A stretch of DNA of 64,000 bases, taken from positions 372,001 through 436,000 of the forward strand of contig NZ_JAGEOK010000001.1 in assembly GCF_017573545.1 (NCBI RefSeq), in the 5' to 3' direction. Positions 22,467-30,027 of this stretch are shown piece after piece. This stretch comes from Actinomadura nitritigenes (GTDB taxonomy: Bacteria > Actinomycetota > Actinomycetes > Streptosporangiales > Streptosporangiaceae). The notes beneath the pieces were generated by a model. The model saw only the letters and a list, made by a program, of their open reading frames with translations. It was not told the DNA's origin and searched no databases. Made by a program: the position numbers and the translations under genes. Numbering within the stretch: position 1 is the stretch's first letter; every line of letters begins with the position of its first letter.

Positions 22467-22527
22467 AAAACGGAGCAGCTAATAATTTCCTCAGCAACGT
22501 TCGCTCTCAGCGATCACGAGCCCCGCC

Positions 22528-22533
22528 TACCCT
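22528..22533 (+). promoter_or_regulatory. -10 hexamer TACCCT, predicted leaderless start of the Nudix gene
   Basis: TACCCT fits TANNNT and ends 6 nt before ATG 22540. The stretch GGGCCC between them is not a good ribosome site, so translation from a leaderless mRNA is likely. Confidence 0.45.
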
Positions 22534-22539
22534 GGGCCC

Positions 22540-23010
22540 ATGAACCGGGCCTTGGCGACGGACGGGAAGGGCAACGTCCTGACCGCGTTCCTGCCTGCCG
22601 TATCCACGTCCAACGCACCGACCGACGCCGCGATGCCCGCCGCCCTGGTCGCCGTCCGCCACAGGACGTCCGTCCTCCTGGTCTTCGACCGCCACCGCCG
22701 CCAGTGGGAACTCCCGGGCGGCCGGATCGACCCCGGCGAGACCCCCTCGCAGGCGGCCGTCCGCGAACTCCACGAAGAGACCGGTCTCCACCTCCCCGCC
22801 CTCGACCTCGCCGGCCACGCCCGCTTCCACCTCGTCGACCCGCCCCGCGACGAGTACGCCGCCGTCTTCACCGGCCGGATCGCCGCCCGCCCCACCGGCT
22901 TCGTCCCCAACGACGAGATCAGCGCGATCCGCTGGTGGGACACCGCCACCGCACCCCCCACCGGCGCCCAGATCCTCGATACGACCCTCGCCCTCCTCGC
23001 CTGCGGTTAG
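22540..23010 (+). CDS. Nudix hydrolase
   Basis: A 156-aa protein with a full Nudix box from [10 protein letters not shown] to RELHEETGL, fitting G-x5-E-x7-R-E-U-x-E-E-x-G-U. It should hydrolyse a nucleoside-diphosphate derivative with Mg2+. The substrate cannot be told from sequence. The first 30 residues are weakly conserved-looking, but ATG 22540 fits a leaderless start. It is divergent from lon, with the HAIR site between them, and is followed by a hairpin terminator. Confidence 0.88.
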   Translation: MNRALATDGKGNVLTAFLPAVSTSNAPTDAAMPAALVAVRHRTSVLLVFDRHRRQWELPGGRIDPGETPSQAAVRELHEETGLHLPALDLAGHARFHLVDPPRDEYAAVFTGRIAARPTGFVPNDEISAIRWWDTATAPPTGAQILDTTLALLACG

Positions 23011-23022
23011 CCCGCCCGCGAA

Positions 23023-23050
23023 CGGGGACGCCGCCCTTCCGGCGTCCCCG
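23023..23050. terminator. Hairpin terminator after the Nudix gene
   Basis: An 11-bp perfect stem (23023-23033 with 23040-23050) has a 6-nt loop. It lies 12 nt after the Nudix stop and before the convergent amidase stop (23093). Confidence 0.75.
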
Positions 23051-23092
23051 GCGCGAGAGGTCACGATCGTGCCCTGGCGGGAGCGCGCCCGG

Positions 23093-24511
23093 TCAGAGGA
23101 TCGCGGCGTGGACCGGCGGGCGCCGGTCCTTCCAGGGCATCGCCCGCTCCAGGTGGCCGGCCACCTGGAAGAGCAGGTCCTCGCGGCCGTAGGGGGCGAC
23201 GATCTGCACCCCGATCGGCAGGCCGCCGTCGCCGGTGCCGAGCGGAAGGCTGACCGCGGGCTGGCCGGTGATGTTGAACAGGACGGTGAACGGGCCGTAG
23301 TCCGACAGCGTCCGCAGCCAGCCGGCCATGGTGTGCCCGGGGTCGTCGTAGACCAGGGTGCCGTGCGGCGCGGGCAACCGCCCCAGCGTCGGGGTGACGA
23401 GCAGGTCGTGGTCGGTGAAGAACGCGCTCACCGACCGCGTCACCCGGTTCTGGGCGTCGAACGCGGCCAGCATGTCCAGCGCGGTGTACGCCTCGGCCTC
23501 CTCCAGGAAGCGCCGCGAGACCGCCTCCATCATGGCCGGGTCCGGTCGCCGGGGCGCCAGCAGCAGCGTCGAGGCGACCGCGACGCCCTCGGCCGTCCAT
23601 GCCCGCACGACGGCCTCCCAGTCGACGAGCGGGCCCGCCTCCTCGACGACGTGGCCCGCCTCCTCCAGCACCCTCCCGACCCGGACCGCCGCCGCGGCGG
23701 CCTGCGCGTCGACCGCCGCGCCCGACCAGGCCGCGGTGTGCACCGCCGCCCGCAGCCGGCCGGGGGGCGTCTCCGCCTCGGCGGCGTACGGGCGGCGCGG
23801 AGGCGGCGCGGTGTACTTGTCGCCGATCCCCGGGCCCTGGACGGCGTCCAGGAGGCGGGCGGCGTCGCGGACGGTGCGGGTGAGCGCGAACTCGTACGCC
23901 ATGCCGAGCATCGGCTCGCCCGCGTCGGGTCCGCAGGGCACCCGTCCCCGGCTCGGCTTGAGCCCGACCAGCCCGCAGCAGGACGCCGGGACCCGGATGG
24001 AGCCGGCTCCGTCGCTGCCGTGGGCGAGCGGCACCGCACCGGCGGCGACCAGTGCGGCGGCGCCGCCGCTCGACCCGCCCGCGCCCCGCCCCGGATCCCA
24101 CGGGTTGCGGGTCGTGCCGTACCTGACGGACTCGGTGGCGAAGCTCAGGCACATCTCCGGCACCGTGGTGAGGCCGAGGGTGACCAGCCCGGCGGCGCGG
24201 AAGCGGCCCATCAGGTCGGTGTCGTGCCCGGGGACGACGCCCGGCAGCGCGCGGCTGCCCAGGGAGAACGGCACGCCCGCCGCCACCGGGCCGTGGTCTT
24301 TGATCAGGAAGGGGGCGCCCGCCAGCGCCCCGCCGGCGGCGCGGCCGAGCGCGGGCGAGAAGACCGGCAGCGCCAGCCCGTTCACCGTCCCGTTCACCGC
24401 GGCGAGGGCCTGCCGGGCGGCGTCCTCGACCTCGGCGGCGGTGATGTGCCCCGCCCTGATCAGATCGCTGATCGCGACGGCGTCGTACCGCGCGTACTCG
24501 TGAAGTTCCAT
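23093..24511 (-). CDS. Amidase (amidase-signature family)
   Basis: A 472-aa amidase-signature hydrolase with the Ser-cisSer-Lys triad visible: Lys71 in FLIKDHG, Ser147 in GAGGSSGG and nucleophile Ser171 in GSDGAGSIRVPAS. Length fits stand-alone amidases such as aryl-acylamidases and 6-aminohexanoate-cyclic-dimer hydrolase-like enzymes. No GatB or GatC gene is nearby, so it is not the tRNA amidotransferase subunit. ATG 24511 follows AAGGG. The gene stands alone; the 207 nt to the next gene hold no clear element. The substrate is unknown. Confidence 0.88.
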   Translation of the reverse strand: MELHEYARYDAVAISDLIRAGHITAAEVEDAARQALAAVNGTVNGLALPVFSPALGRAAGGALAGAPFLIKDHGPVAAGVPFSLGSRALPGVVPGHDTDLMGRFRAAGLVTLGLTTVPEMCLSFATESVRYGTTRNPWDPGRGAGGSSGGAAALVAAGAVPLAHGSDGAGSIRVPASCCGLVGLKPSRGRVPCGPDAGEPMLGMAYEFALTRTVRDAARLLDAVQGPGIGDKYTAPPPRRPYAAEAETPPGRLRAAVHTAAWSGAAVDAQAAAAAVRVGRVLEEAGHVVEEAGPLVDWEAVVRAWTAEGVAVASTLLLAPRRPDPAMMEAVSRRFLEEAEAYTALDMLAAFDAQNRVTRSVSAFFTDHDLLVTPTLGRLPAPHGTLVYDDPGHTMAGWLRTLSDYGPFTVLFNITGQPAVSLPLGTGDGGLPIGVQIVAPYGREDLLFQVAGHLERAMPWKDRRPPVHAAIL

Positions 24512-24718
24512 GAAGAGCCCTTGTCCGGCGTCCTGGACGCCCGTACCTCGATCACCATCGGTTTCGTGACAGCGCGGACCGGGGCGATGGTCGCGGTACC
24601 GGACCCGGCGGGCCCGGGGACCATCCCCTCGGTGATCGAGGTGCTCCTACGCTCGGCTCATCACGGCCCATCGTGCCACGGGGGCTCGGCCGGGTACGAG
24701 TGGTTTGTCCCGGGCCGG

Positions 24719-26017
24719 CTAGCCCATGAGGTCGGGGAGGGTACTCGGGGCGCCGGTCCCGCCGGTGGCGCTGCGGGACTCGTTGGCGGCCCACGTGAAG
24801 ACGCCGGTGGCCATGAGGGACGGCTCCGCCTCGGCGCGGGCGGCGTAGACCTCGGCGCGCACCTCGTGCAGGGACGCGTCGCCGGGGTCGGCCTGGACGG
24901 CCATCTCGGCGAGGTGGGCGGCGAGGCGCAGGTCGCCGCCGTCCGCGGCGCGGCGGGCGGCGTCGGCGACCTTGGCGGCGCCGCCGGCGAGGGCCGTGAC
25001 GGCCCGGGCGAGGTCGGCGTCGCGGGCGGGCTTGAGGTGGGCGGGGTTGCCGTCGTACCAGCCGCCGTACAGGCGCCACAGGTTCCGGACGATGAACTCG
25101 GGCTCGTCGTACCTGGCCCGCAGGTAGACGCGGTCGGACAGGTGCGCGGGCGGGGTGACGGCGTGGACGACGTCGTCGAGGCGGCGGCCCTCGTTCAGCA
25201 TCGCGAGGGTCTGGTCGATGATGCTCTCGAGCCATTCGGCGGTCTCGGTGAGGGCCTGCGCGATGCGGTCCGCGCCGAAGACGGGGGCGCCGTGCGACGG
25301 CATCATGATCTCGGCGCCGAGGGCGGCCATGCGGCGCAGGGCGTGCGCCCATTCGCGCGGGTAGCGCTGCACCTTCTGCGGGTTGCCGCAGTTGGGGGTG
25401 AGCCAGATGAACAGGTCGCCGGGCAGCAGGAGCCCGTACTCGGGGACGTAGGCGACGGTGGCGTCGTCGGTCTCGCCCTTGGCGTGGAAGAGGTCGAAGG
25501 TGAGGCCCGCGCGGGTCACGGTCAGCGCCTCGCGGTAGGTGACGTCGGGCTGCCGGTACTCGGTGGGCCAGCGCAGCCCGGGCGACTGGAACTGGCGCTG
25601 GTTGATCACGGAGTTGTAGCCGGCGGTGAGGGCGTAGCGGTCGAAGCGGTCGCGGACGAGTTCGTGCGCGACGACCTGGGGGCGCGGTCCTTCCTCGGCG
25701 TCGAACGGGCCCATCCCCATGACGTGGTCGATGTGGCCGTGCGAGTAGAACGCGAGGGTCAGCGGGTCGGAGGTCCAGGCGCGGATGCGGTCGTGCAGGC
25801 TCGCGGCCGTCAGCTGGTTGCCGGTGTCGAACAGCACCAGCTCGTCCCGGCCGCGGAAGGCGATGACGTTGCCGAAGCCGGGCTGCCAGCCGAGGCCGTC
25901 GGCGATCTCGATGACGCCGGAGCCGCCCATGCCGGTGTGGACGATGCTGTCGTCGGCGGCGCCGCGCCAGACCTTGTCCGCGTAGTCCTTGATATCCGCG
26001 TAGTCCTTGATGTCCAT
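24719..26017 (-). CDS. Alkyl-sulfatase-like metallo-beta-lactamase-fold hydrolase
   Basis: A 432-aa protein. The N-terminal metallo-beta-lactamase fold has the zinc motif SHGHIDH (His93, His95, Asp97, His98) and a later metal site in HAKGETDD. The C-terminal part holds YGGWYDGNPAHLKP, a block typical of the dimerisation domain of SdsA1/BDS1 alkyl sulfatases, followed by helices of the kind AARRAADGGDLRLAAHLAEMAVQADP. It is shorter than secreted SdsA1 (about 650 aa) and has no signal peptide, so another ester or lactam substrate is possible. ATG 26017 follows AAGGGAAG. The first residues repeat DIKDYA twice in tandem (an 18-bp repeat). The gene is divergent from a PucR-type regulator. Confidence 0.82.
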   Translation of the reverse strand: MDIKDYADIKDYADKVWRGAADDSIVHTGMGGSGVIEIADGLGWQPGFGNVIAFRGRDELVLFDTGNQLTAASLHDRIRAWTSDPLTLAFYSHGHIDHVMGMGPFDAEEGPRPQVVAHELVRDRFDRYALTAGYNSVINQRQFQSPGLRWPTEYRQPDVTYREALTVTRAGLTFDLFHAKGETDDATVAYVPEYGLLLPGDLFIWLTPNCGNPQKVQRYPREWAHALRRMAALGAEIMMPSHGAPVFGADRIAQALTETAEWLESIIDQTLAMLNEGRRLDDVVHAVTPPAHLSDRVYLRARYDEPEFIVRNLWRLYGGWYDGNPAHLKPARDADLARAVTALAGGAAKVADAARRAADGGDLRLAAHLAEMAVQADPGDASLHEVRAEVYAARAEAEPSLMATGVFTWAANESRSATGGTGAPSTLPDLMG

Positions 26018-26153
26018 GGTGCTTCCCTTCAGCAGGCGAGCGGTCCGGCCATGCGGCGGTGCTCCGATCGGGCGGCGGGGGTGGTACGGATCACCCTCCT
26101 GCGAGGCGGTGCGCCGCGACAACCGGCACTTCTCCCGCGTTCGTCCGGTTCAG

Positions 26154-26169
26154 TTGTGACATGTCACAA
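26154..26169. promoter_or_regulatory. Perfect 16-bp palindrome overlapping the regulator start (putative operator)
   Basis: TTGTGACATGTCACAA is a perfect palindrome between the divergent hydrolase and PucR-type regulator genes. It contains the ATG I use as start of the regulator (26161). A site there could block the regulator's own transcription or translation. If it is a promoter operator, the true start may be GTG 26203. Confidence 0.55.
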
Positions 26170-27393
26170 TCGACCAGGGAGGCCGTCATCGAGAAGGACC
26201 GGGTGCAGCGGGTCGCGGCGGCCCTGGCGGCGCGCTGCGAGGGCCAGGTCAACCGGCTCGCGCGGGAGCTGACGCAGCGGCGCTTCGCCGCGATCCCCGA
26301 GTACGCGGACCTGCCGGCGGACATGCGGGACGTGGAGATCGCGGCGACCGCGCGGTACGCGATCAGGCGGTTCCTGCGGATGGCCGAGGGCGCCCCGGTG
26401 GACGAGGACGACCTGCGGCCGTTCCGCGAGCGCGCCGCGCAGCGCGCCGAGGAGGGCATGCCGCTGGCGAACCTGCTGGCCTCGTACTACATCGGCGCCG
26501 AGGTCGTCTGGGACGCGCTGGTCGCCGAGACCCGCCCGGACGAGCTGGCCGCGCTGCCGATGCTGGCGCGGCTGCAACTGCGCGGCACCAACCGGGTCGT
26601 CGTCGCGGTGACGGAGGCGTACCAGGCCGAGCGGGCGGCGATCCTGGACGAGCGCCGCGAGGCCGTCCGGGAGGTGGCGCGGGCGCTCCTCGCCGGGGAG
26701 CCGGCGCGCGCGGCGGCGGACCGGTCCGGGATCCCGCTCGCGGACGCCTACCTGGTGCTCCACCTGCGCTTCGCGGGCGCGGGCGCCGCGGCCGGGGCGG
26801 GCATCGCCGAGCGCCGCGTGCTGCGGCGGATCCGCGCGGGCCTCGAAGGGTTCGGCGAGGGGACGCCGCTGACGCTGCGGGACGAGCGCGGGGTGCACGT
26901 CCTGCTGCCGTCGGCCGCGGCGGACCGCCTTCCCGAACTGGAACGGCTGCTCACCGGGGCGGGCACCGCGGCCGGGGCGTTGATCGCCGGCGCGGCCCGC
27001 TCCGAGGGCACGGCGGACGTCCCGGACGCGTCGCGGCGGGCGGGCCGGATCGCCGGCATCGCGCAGGCCGCCGGGCGCCCGGCGGGCGTGTACGAGCTGG
27101 ACGACGTGCTGCTCGACTACCACCTGACCGGTTCCGGCGACAGCGGCCCCGCCGTCGCCGCCGCCCTGGACCCGCTCGGCGCGCGCCCCGAACTGCTGGA
27201 CACGCTCCGCGCCTTCCTCGACGCGGACATGGATCGCCGGAGGACGGCCGCCGCGCTCGCCGTGCACCCCAACACGGTCGACAACCGGCTCGCCCGCATC
27301 GCCCGCCTCACCGGAGCCGACCCCCGCACCACGCGCGGCGTCCTGCTGTGCGCCGCGGCGCTCACTCTCCGCGACCGGAGCCGCCGGGCGTAA
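26161..27393 (+). CDS. PucR/CdaR-type transcriptional regulator
   Basis: About 410 aa. The C-terminal end has the PucR helix-turn-helix (TAAALAVHPNTVDNRLARIARLTG), preceded by a GGDEF-like/CdaR middle domain and a helical N-terminal sensor region. The last block before the HTH, LLDTLRAFLDADMDRRRTAAALAVH, is characteristic of this family. Members regulate catabolic genes in response to metabolites, so control of the divergent alkyl-sulfatase-like gene is the natural guess. The start is uncertain: ATG 26161 lies in a palindrome without a good ribosome site, and GTG 26203 has AGAAGG just upstream. Confidence 0.83.
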   Translation: MSQSTREAVIEKDRVQRVAAALAARCEGQVNRLARELTQRRFAAIPEYADLPADMRDVEIAATARYAIRRFLRMAEGAPVDEDDLRPFRERAAQRAEEGMPLANLLASYYIGAEVVWDALVAETRPDELAALPMLARLQLRGTNRVVVAVTEAYQAERAAILDERREAVREVARALLAGEPARAAADRSGIPLADAYLVLHLRFAGAGAAAGAGIAERRVLRRIRAGLEGFGEGTPLTLRDERGVHVLLPSAAADRLPELERLLTGAGTAAGALIAGAARSEGTADVPDASRRAGRIAGIAQAAGRPAGVYELDDVLLDYHLTGSGDSGPAVAAALDPLGARPELLDTLRAFLDADMDRRRTAAALAVHPNTVDNRLARIARLTGADPRTTRGVLLCAAALTLRDRSRRA

Positions 27394-27576
27394 CGGATCA
27401 TCCGGCTGTCACCGGGCAATGCGCTGGCAAAGTCCGCTTCGCGATCACGATTCTTTGGGCACCCCCGGTTTACGCCCTCATGACGTGCGGGTACTTACCG
27501 CAACGTGTTCGTGACACAGGGTGAACGACAGGCTCCTGGGACGGCAAAGTCCCAGGTCGGACCGGGGAGGCGGGCG
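27394..27576 (+). other. Gene-free leader with a hairpin upstream of the Pro-rich ORF
   Basis: This stretch between the PucR-type gene and ORF 27577 is less GC-rich than its surroundings. It holds an 8-bp perfect hairpin, CCTGGGAC (27535-27542) with GTCCCAGG (27549-27556), loop GGCAAA, ending about 9 nt before the ribosome site GGGGAGG. The arrangement looks like a structured 5' leader. The GGGACGGCAAAGTCCC core faintly recalls c-di-GMP-I riboswitches, but the second helix is missing, so I do not call one. Confidence 0.35.
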
Positions 27577-28059
27577 ATGAAGGGCACACAGCGTGAGCAC
27601 CGCCCCGCCGGTCCCGCGGACCGTTCGCCGCACGGCCCGGCCGGAGCGGCCGAGGGCGTTCCCGTCACCGGCCGGCAGGGCACGCGGCGTCCCCCGACGC
27701 GCGCCCTGCCGGCCGGTCACGGCGACACACCTCGGGTCCTCGGCCGCCCCGGACCGGACCGGGCCTCCCGTCGCGACCGCCATCGGGCGCCGGTGCCGTA
27801 CGCCCCCGCGGCGCCGGCGCCCCTCACCGCCGGGCCGGCGGCCCCACCGACCTGCGCCGCCGGCCCGGCCCCGGAACCCCCGTTCGATCGGGCGCCCCTG
27901 CGGTGCCCGCCCCCTGAAGCCGGACGGGCCGTCACGCCCCCGTCCGGCCGGGCACGGAAGGGAGGTGGGAATCAGCCCCGATCCGAGCCGGCGCCATGCC
28001 GGTGCACCAGGCGGCCGGAACTCCGTCCGACCCCCGTCCCGGCCGCCCACACGCAGTAA
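27577..28059 (+). CDS. Hypothetical Pro/Arg/Ala-rich protein, possibly a real small gene
   Basis: A 160-aa ORF with a very good ribosome site (GGGGAGG, 6 nt before ATG 27577), a TAA stop, and a strong terminator 15 nt downstream, which together look like a complete transcription unit. The protein is basic and low-complexity (Pro, Arg, Ala, Gly), without membrane segments or motifs, and probably disordered. Third-position GC is lower than in neighbouring genes, which argues against strong coding constraint. A long imperfect hairpin (27668-27716) lies inside it. It may instead be a structured RNA with an incidental ORF. Confidence 0.35.
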   Translation: MKGTQREHRPAGPADRSPHGPAGAAEGVPVTGRQGTRRPPTRALPAGHGDTPRVLGRPGPDRASRRDRHRAPVPYAPAAPAPLTAGPAAPPTCAAGPAPEPPFDRAPLRCPPPEAGRAVTPPSGRARKGGGNQPRSEPAPCRCTRRPELRPTPVPAAHTQ

Positions 28060-28074
28060 GGGATCGCTGCGGAG

Positions 28075-28112
28075 CCGAGCCCGTGAAGGCGAGAGCGCCT
28101 TCACGGGCTCGG
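28075..28112. terminator. Strong bidirectional hairpin terminator
   Basis: A perfect 17-bp stem (28075-28091 with 28096-28112) has a 4-nt AGAG loop. It lies between the Pro-rich ORF (stop 28059) and the convergent MarR-GNAT gene (stop 28143). Confidence 0.88.
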
Positions 28113-28142
28113 TTCGTTCCACGGGAGCCCTCGCGAGGAGGG

Positions 28143-29066
28143 TCAGAGCTTCTTGCGCCAGACCTGGCCGTGCACCACGTCGCCGAAGCGGGCGACCGGC
28201 GGCTCCTCCTCTTCCAGGATGAACCCGGCCCGCTCGTAGATCCGGTGCGCGGGCCGCTGCAGCGCCGTCGTCCACAGCATGATCTCGAGGTATCCGGCGT
28301 CGGTGGCGAAGCGGACGCACTCCTCGACCAGCGCCGCGCCGACGCCCATGCCCCGCGCGGCGGGCTCGACGTGCAGGAGCCGCAGCTGGGCCACGTCCTC
28401 CTCGCGCCGGACGCAGAACACCGCGCCGGCCCGTTCGCCGCCGGCCTCGGCGATCCAGGCGCTCTCCCGCTCGGGGTCGTGATCCTGGACGTAGTCGGCG
28501 ACGACGCGGGCGACGAGCGCCTCGTAGGTGCGGTCCCAGCCGCACTCCTCGGCGTAGAGGGCGCCGTTGCGCTCGACGACCCACCCGAGGTCGCCGGGGC
28601 CGAGCGGCCGCAGGACGGCGCCCTCCGGGCGGGCGCGCCCGCCGAGGATCCCCTGGACGGTGCGCATCGCGCCGAGGAGCCGGCGGCGGTCGTCCTCGGC
28701 GAGGCCGCCCAGCAGCGCGCGGATCTCGGCGCTGGACCGCTCGTCCAGCATCGCCTGCACCTCGCGGCCCCGGTCGGTGAGCCGGACGACCTGCCGGCGC
28801 GCGTCGCCGGGCGCGCGTTCGCGGACGACCAGGCCGTCGTTCTCGAAACGGGTCAGCATCCGGCTGAGGTAGCCGGGATCGAGGTCGAGGGCGCGCCGCA
28901 GGGCGAGCACCTCGGTGTCCTCCCGCTGCGCCAGCTCGAAGATCACCCTGGCCTCGGTGAGGGAGTAGGGGGAGCGCACCAGGCCCTCGCCGAGCACTCC
29001 GATCACTCCGGTGTAGAACCGGTTGAACGCCCGGACCGTGCCGACGTCCGCCGCCGTCGCCTCCAT
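28143..29066 (-). CDS. MarR-type regulator fused to a GNAT acetyltransferase
   Basis: A 307-aa fusion. Residues 1 to about 140 form a MarR winged helix (SLTEARVIFELAQ, LDPGYLSRMLTRFENDGLVVRERAPGDARRQVVRLTDRG). Residues about 150-307 form a GNAT domain with the acetyl-CoA motif LLHVEPAARGMGVGAALVEECV and the end motif HRIYERAGFILEEE. Such fusions are known in bacteria; the acetylated substrate is usually unknown. ATG 29066 follows GGAGGG. A 21-bp palindrome 12 nt upstream of the start is a likely autoregulatory operator. It is separated by 88 nt from the DUF3817 gene upstream. Confidence 0.9.
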   Translation of the reverse strand: MEATAADVGTVRAFNRFYTGVIGVLGEGLVRSPYSLTEARVIFELAQREDTEVLALRRALDLDPGYLSRMLTRFENDGLVVRERAPGDARRQVVRLTDRGREVQAMLDERSSAEIRALLGGLAEDDRRRLLGAMRTVQGILGGRARPEGAVLRPLGPGDLGWVVERNGALYAEECGWDRTYEALVARVVADYVQDHDPERESAWIAEAGGERAGAVFCVRREEDVAQLRLLHVEPAARGMGVGAALVEECVRFATDAGYLEIMLWTTALQRPAHRIYERAGFILEEEEPPVARFGDVVHGQVWRKKL

Positions 29067-29077
29067 GCTCGCCCTCC

Positions 29078-29098
29078 ACGTTTGACTGAGTCAAACGT
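29078..29098. promoter_or_regulatory. 21-bp perfect palindrome, putative MarR operator
   Basis: Half-sites ACGTTTGACT and AGTCAAACGT flank a single central G. The symmetry and length suit a MarR dimer, and the position just ahead of the MarR-GNAT start codon suggests negative autoregulation. Confidence 0.7.
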
Positions 29099-29154
29099 TA
29101 CTCCCGGGCAGGCCCCCGGATCCAGCCCCCGGAGGAGCCGAGGCGGAAGGAGGG

Positions 29155-29511
29155 TCAGGCGCGGGTCGAGTCGGCGCCGGACGGCTCGGGCTCGGGCTCG
29201 GCCGCCGCCGCGGGCCGCACCTGGCGCGCCTCGGTGACGACCTTGCGCTCCACCCAGAACGTCATCAGCGGCACGACGCCGCCGAGCACGATCAGCACCA
29301 TCTTGGTCAGCGGCCAGTCCGCCCGCCGCCACACGTCGTAGGCGGCGACGAGGTAGACCATGTAGAACAGCCCGTGGACGGGCGCCACGATGCCCGCCAT
29401 CGCGGGCATGTCGGTCGGACCGTACTTGAGGATCATGCCGATCACCAGCAGCACCAGGAGGCTGCCGACGAGCAGGGCGAGGATCCGGTACCGGGTCACC
29501 GCGCCTTCCAC
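29155..29511 (-). CDS. DUF3817-type small integral membrane protein
   Basis: A 118-aa membrane protein with three hydrophobic helices (LALLVGSLLVLLVIGMILK, HGLFYMVYLVAAYDV, MVLIVLGGVVPLMTFWVERKV) and a charged, Pro/Glu-rich tail. The segment PVHGLFYMVYLVAAYD and the FWVERKV end are features of the DUF3817 family, common in actinobacteria with unknown function. GTG 29511 has AAAGGG about 10 nt upstream. The 118-aa membrane protein gene upstream is on the same strand, 89 nt away. Confidence 0.82.
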   Translation of the reverse strand: MEGAVTRYRILALLVGSLLVLLVIGMILKYGPTDMPAMAGIVAPVHGLFYMVYLVAAYDVWRRADWPLTKMVLIVLGGVVPLMTFWVERKVVTEARQVRPAAAAEPEPEPSGADSTRA

Positions 29512-29600
29512 AGTTCACACCCTTTCATCGGCCGGCCGCTTCCGGCGGCCCGCACACGTCGGACGGCCGCGCGGCGGCCGGGGCGCCCGCGGCGGCGCGG

Positions 29601-29957
29601 TCAGCCGCGCCGGTCGGTCTGGGAGTTGAGCCGCGCGAGGTAGCGGTTGTAGGCCGCGAGCGCGGGGTCCTCCTCCTCCTGGCGCCGGATGATCTCGCGC
29701 TTGACCGCGGCCTCCGCCGGCTCCTCGATCACCTTGGGCGCCGGGGTCACGCCGGCCTTCTCGTCGCGGATCATCTTGACCCACATCACGATCACGAAGA
29801 TCGCGAAGATCGGCCATTCGAACGTGTACGCCCAGCTGCGGTCGTTGCCCTCCTGGGCGCGGTCGTACTGCCACCAGCCGAAGCCGATGAACGCGCCGCA
29901 GAGCACGACCGCGATCGCATGCAGGCCGAGCCAGGCCGGGGTGAGGAACCGTCGCAC
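29601..29957 (-). CDS. Small conserved membrane protein, function unknown
   Basis: A 118-aa protein with two hydrophobic helices (WLGLHAIAVVLCGAFIGFGWWQ and FEWPIFAIFVIVMWVKMI) and a charged cytoplasmic tail ending AAYNRYLARLNSQ. The first part (FLTPAWLGLHA...GWWQYDRAQ) resembles a small actinobacterial family that shares features with SURF1 N-termini; the function is not established. I chose GTG 29957: it has no ribosome site but a TACGCT -10 seven nt upstream, which fits a leaderless mRNA. A longer reading from 29996 would include the promoter. Confidence 0.7.
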   Translation of the reverse strand: MRRFLTPAWLGLHAIAVVLCGAFIGFGWWQYDRAQEGNDRSWAYTFEWPIFAIFVIVMWVKMIRDEKAGVTPAPKVIEEPAEAAVKREIIRRQEEEDPALAAYNRYLARLNSQTDRRG

Positions 29958-29964
29958 GTCAACG

Positions 29965-29970
29965 AGCGTA
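29965..29970 (-). promoter_or_regulatory. -10 hexamer TACGCT, predicted leaderless start
   Basis: On the minus strand TACGCT ends 7 nt before GTG 29957 and no Shine-Dalgarno intervenes. This supports the short start for the small membrane protein gene. Confidence 0.45.
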
Positions 29971-30027
29971 CCCCCGGTCCCGCGCCGTCCGTGCACAACC
30001 CCCGGATGGCCGCGGGCCGTGCGGTGG

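Noticed and set aside
27505..27576. Possible c-di-GMP-I (GEMM) riboswitch before the Pro-rich ORF
   Set aside because: GGGACGGCAAAGTCCC is suggestive, but the GNRA-type receptor helix and the second conserved half are missing. A covariance-model search would decide.
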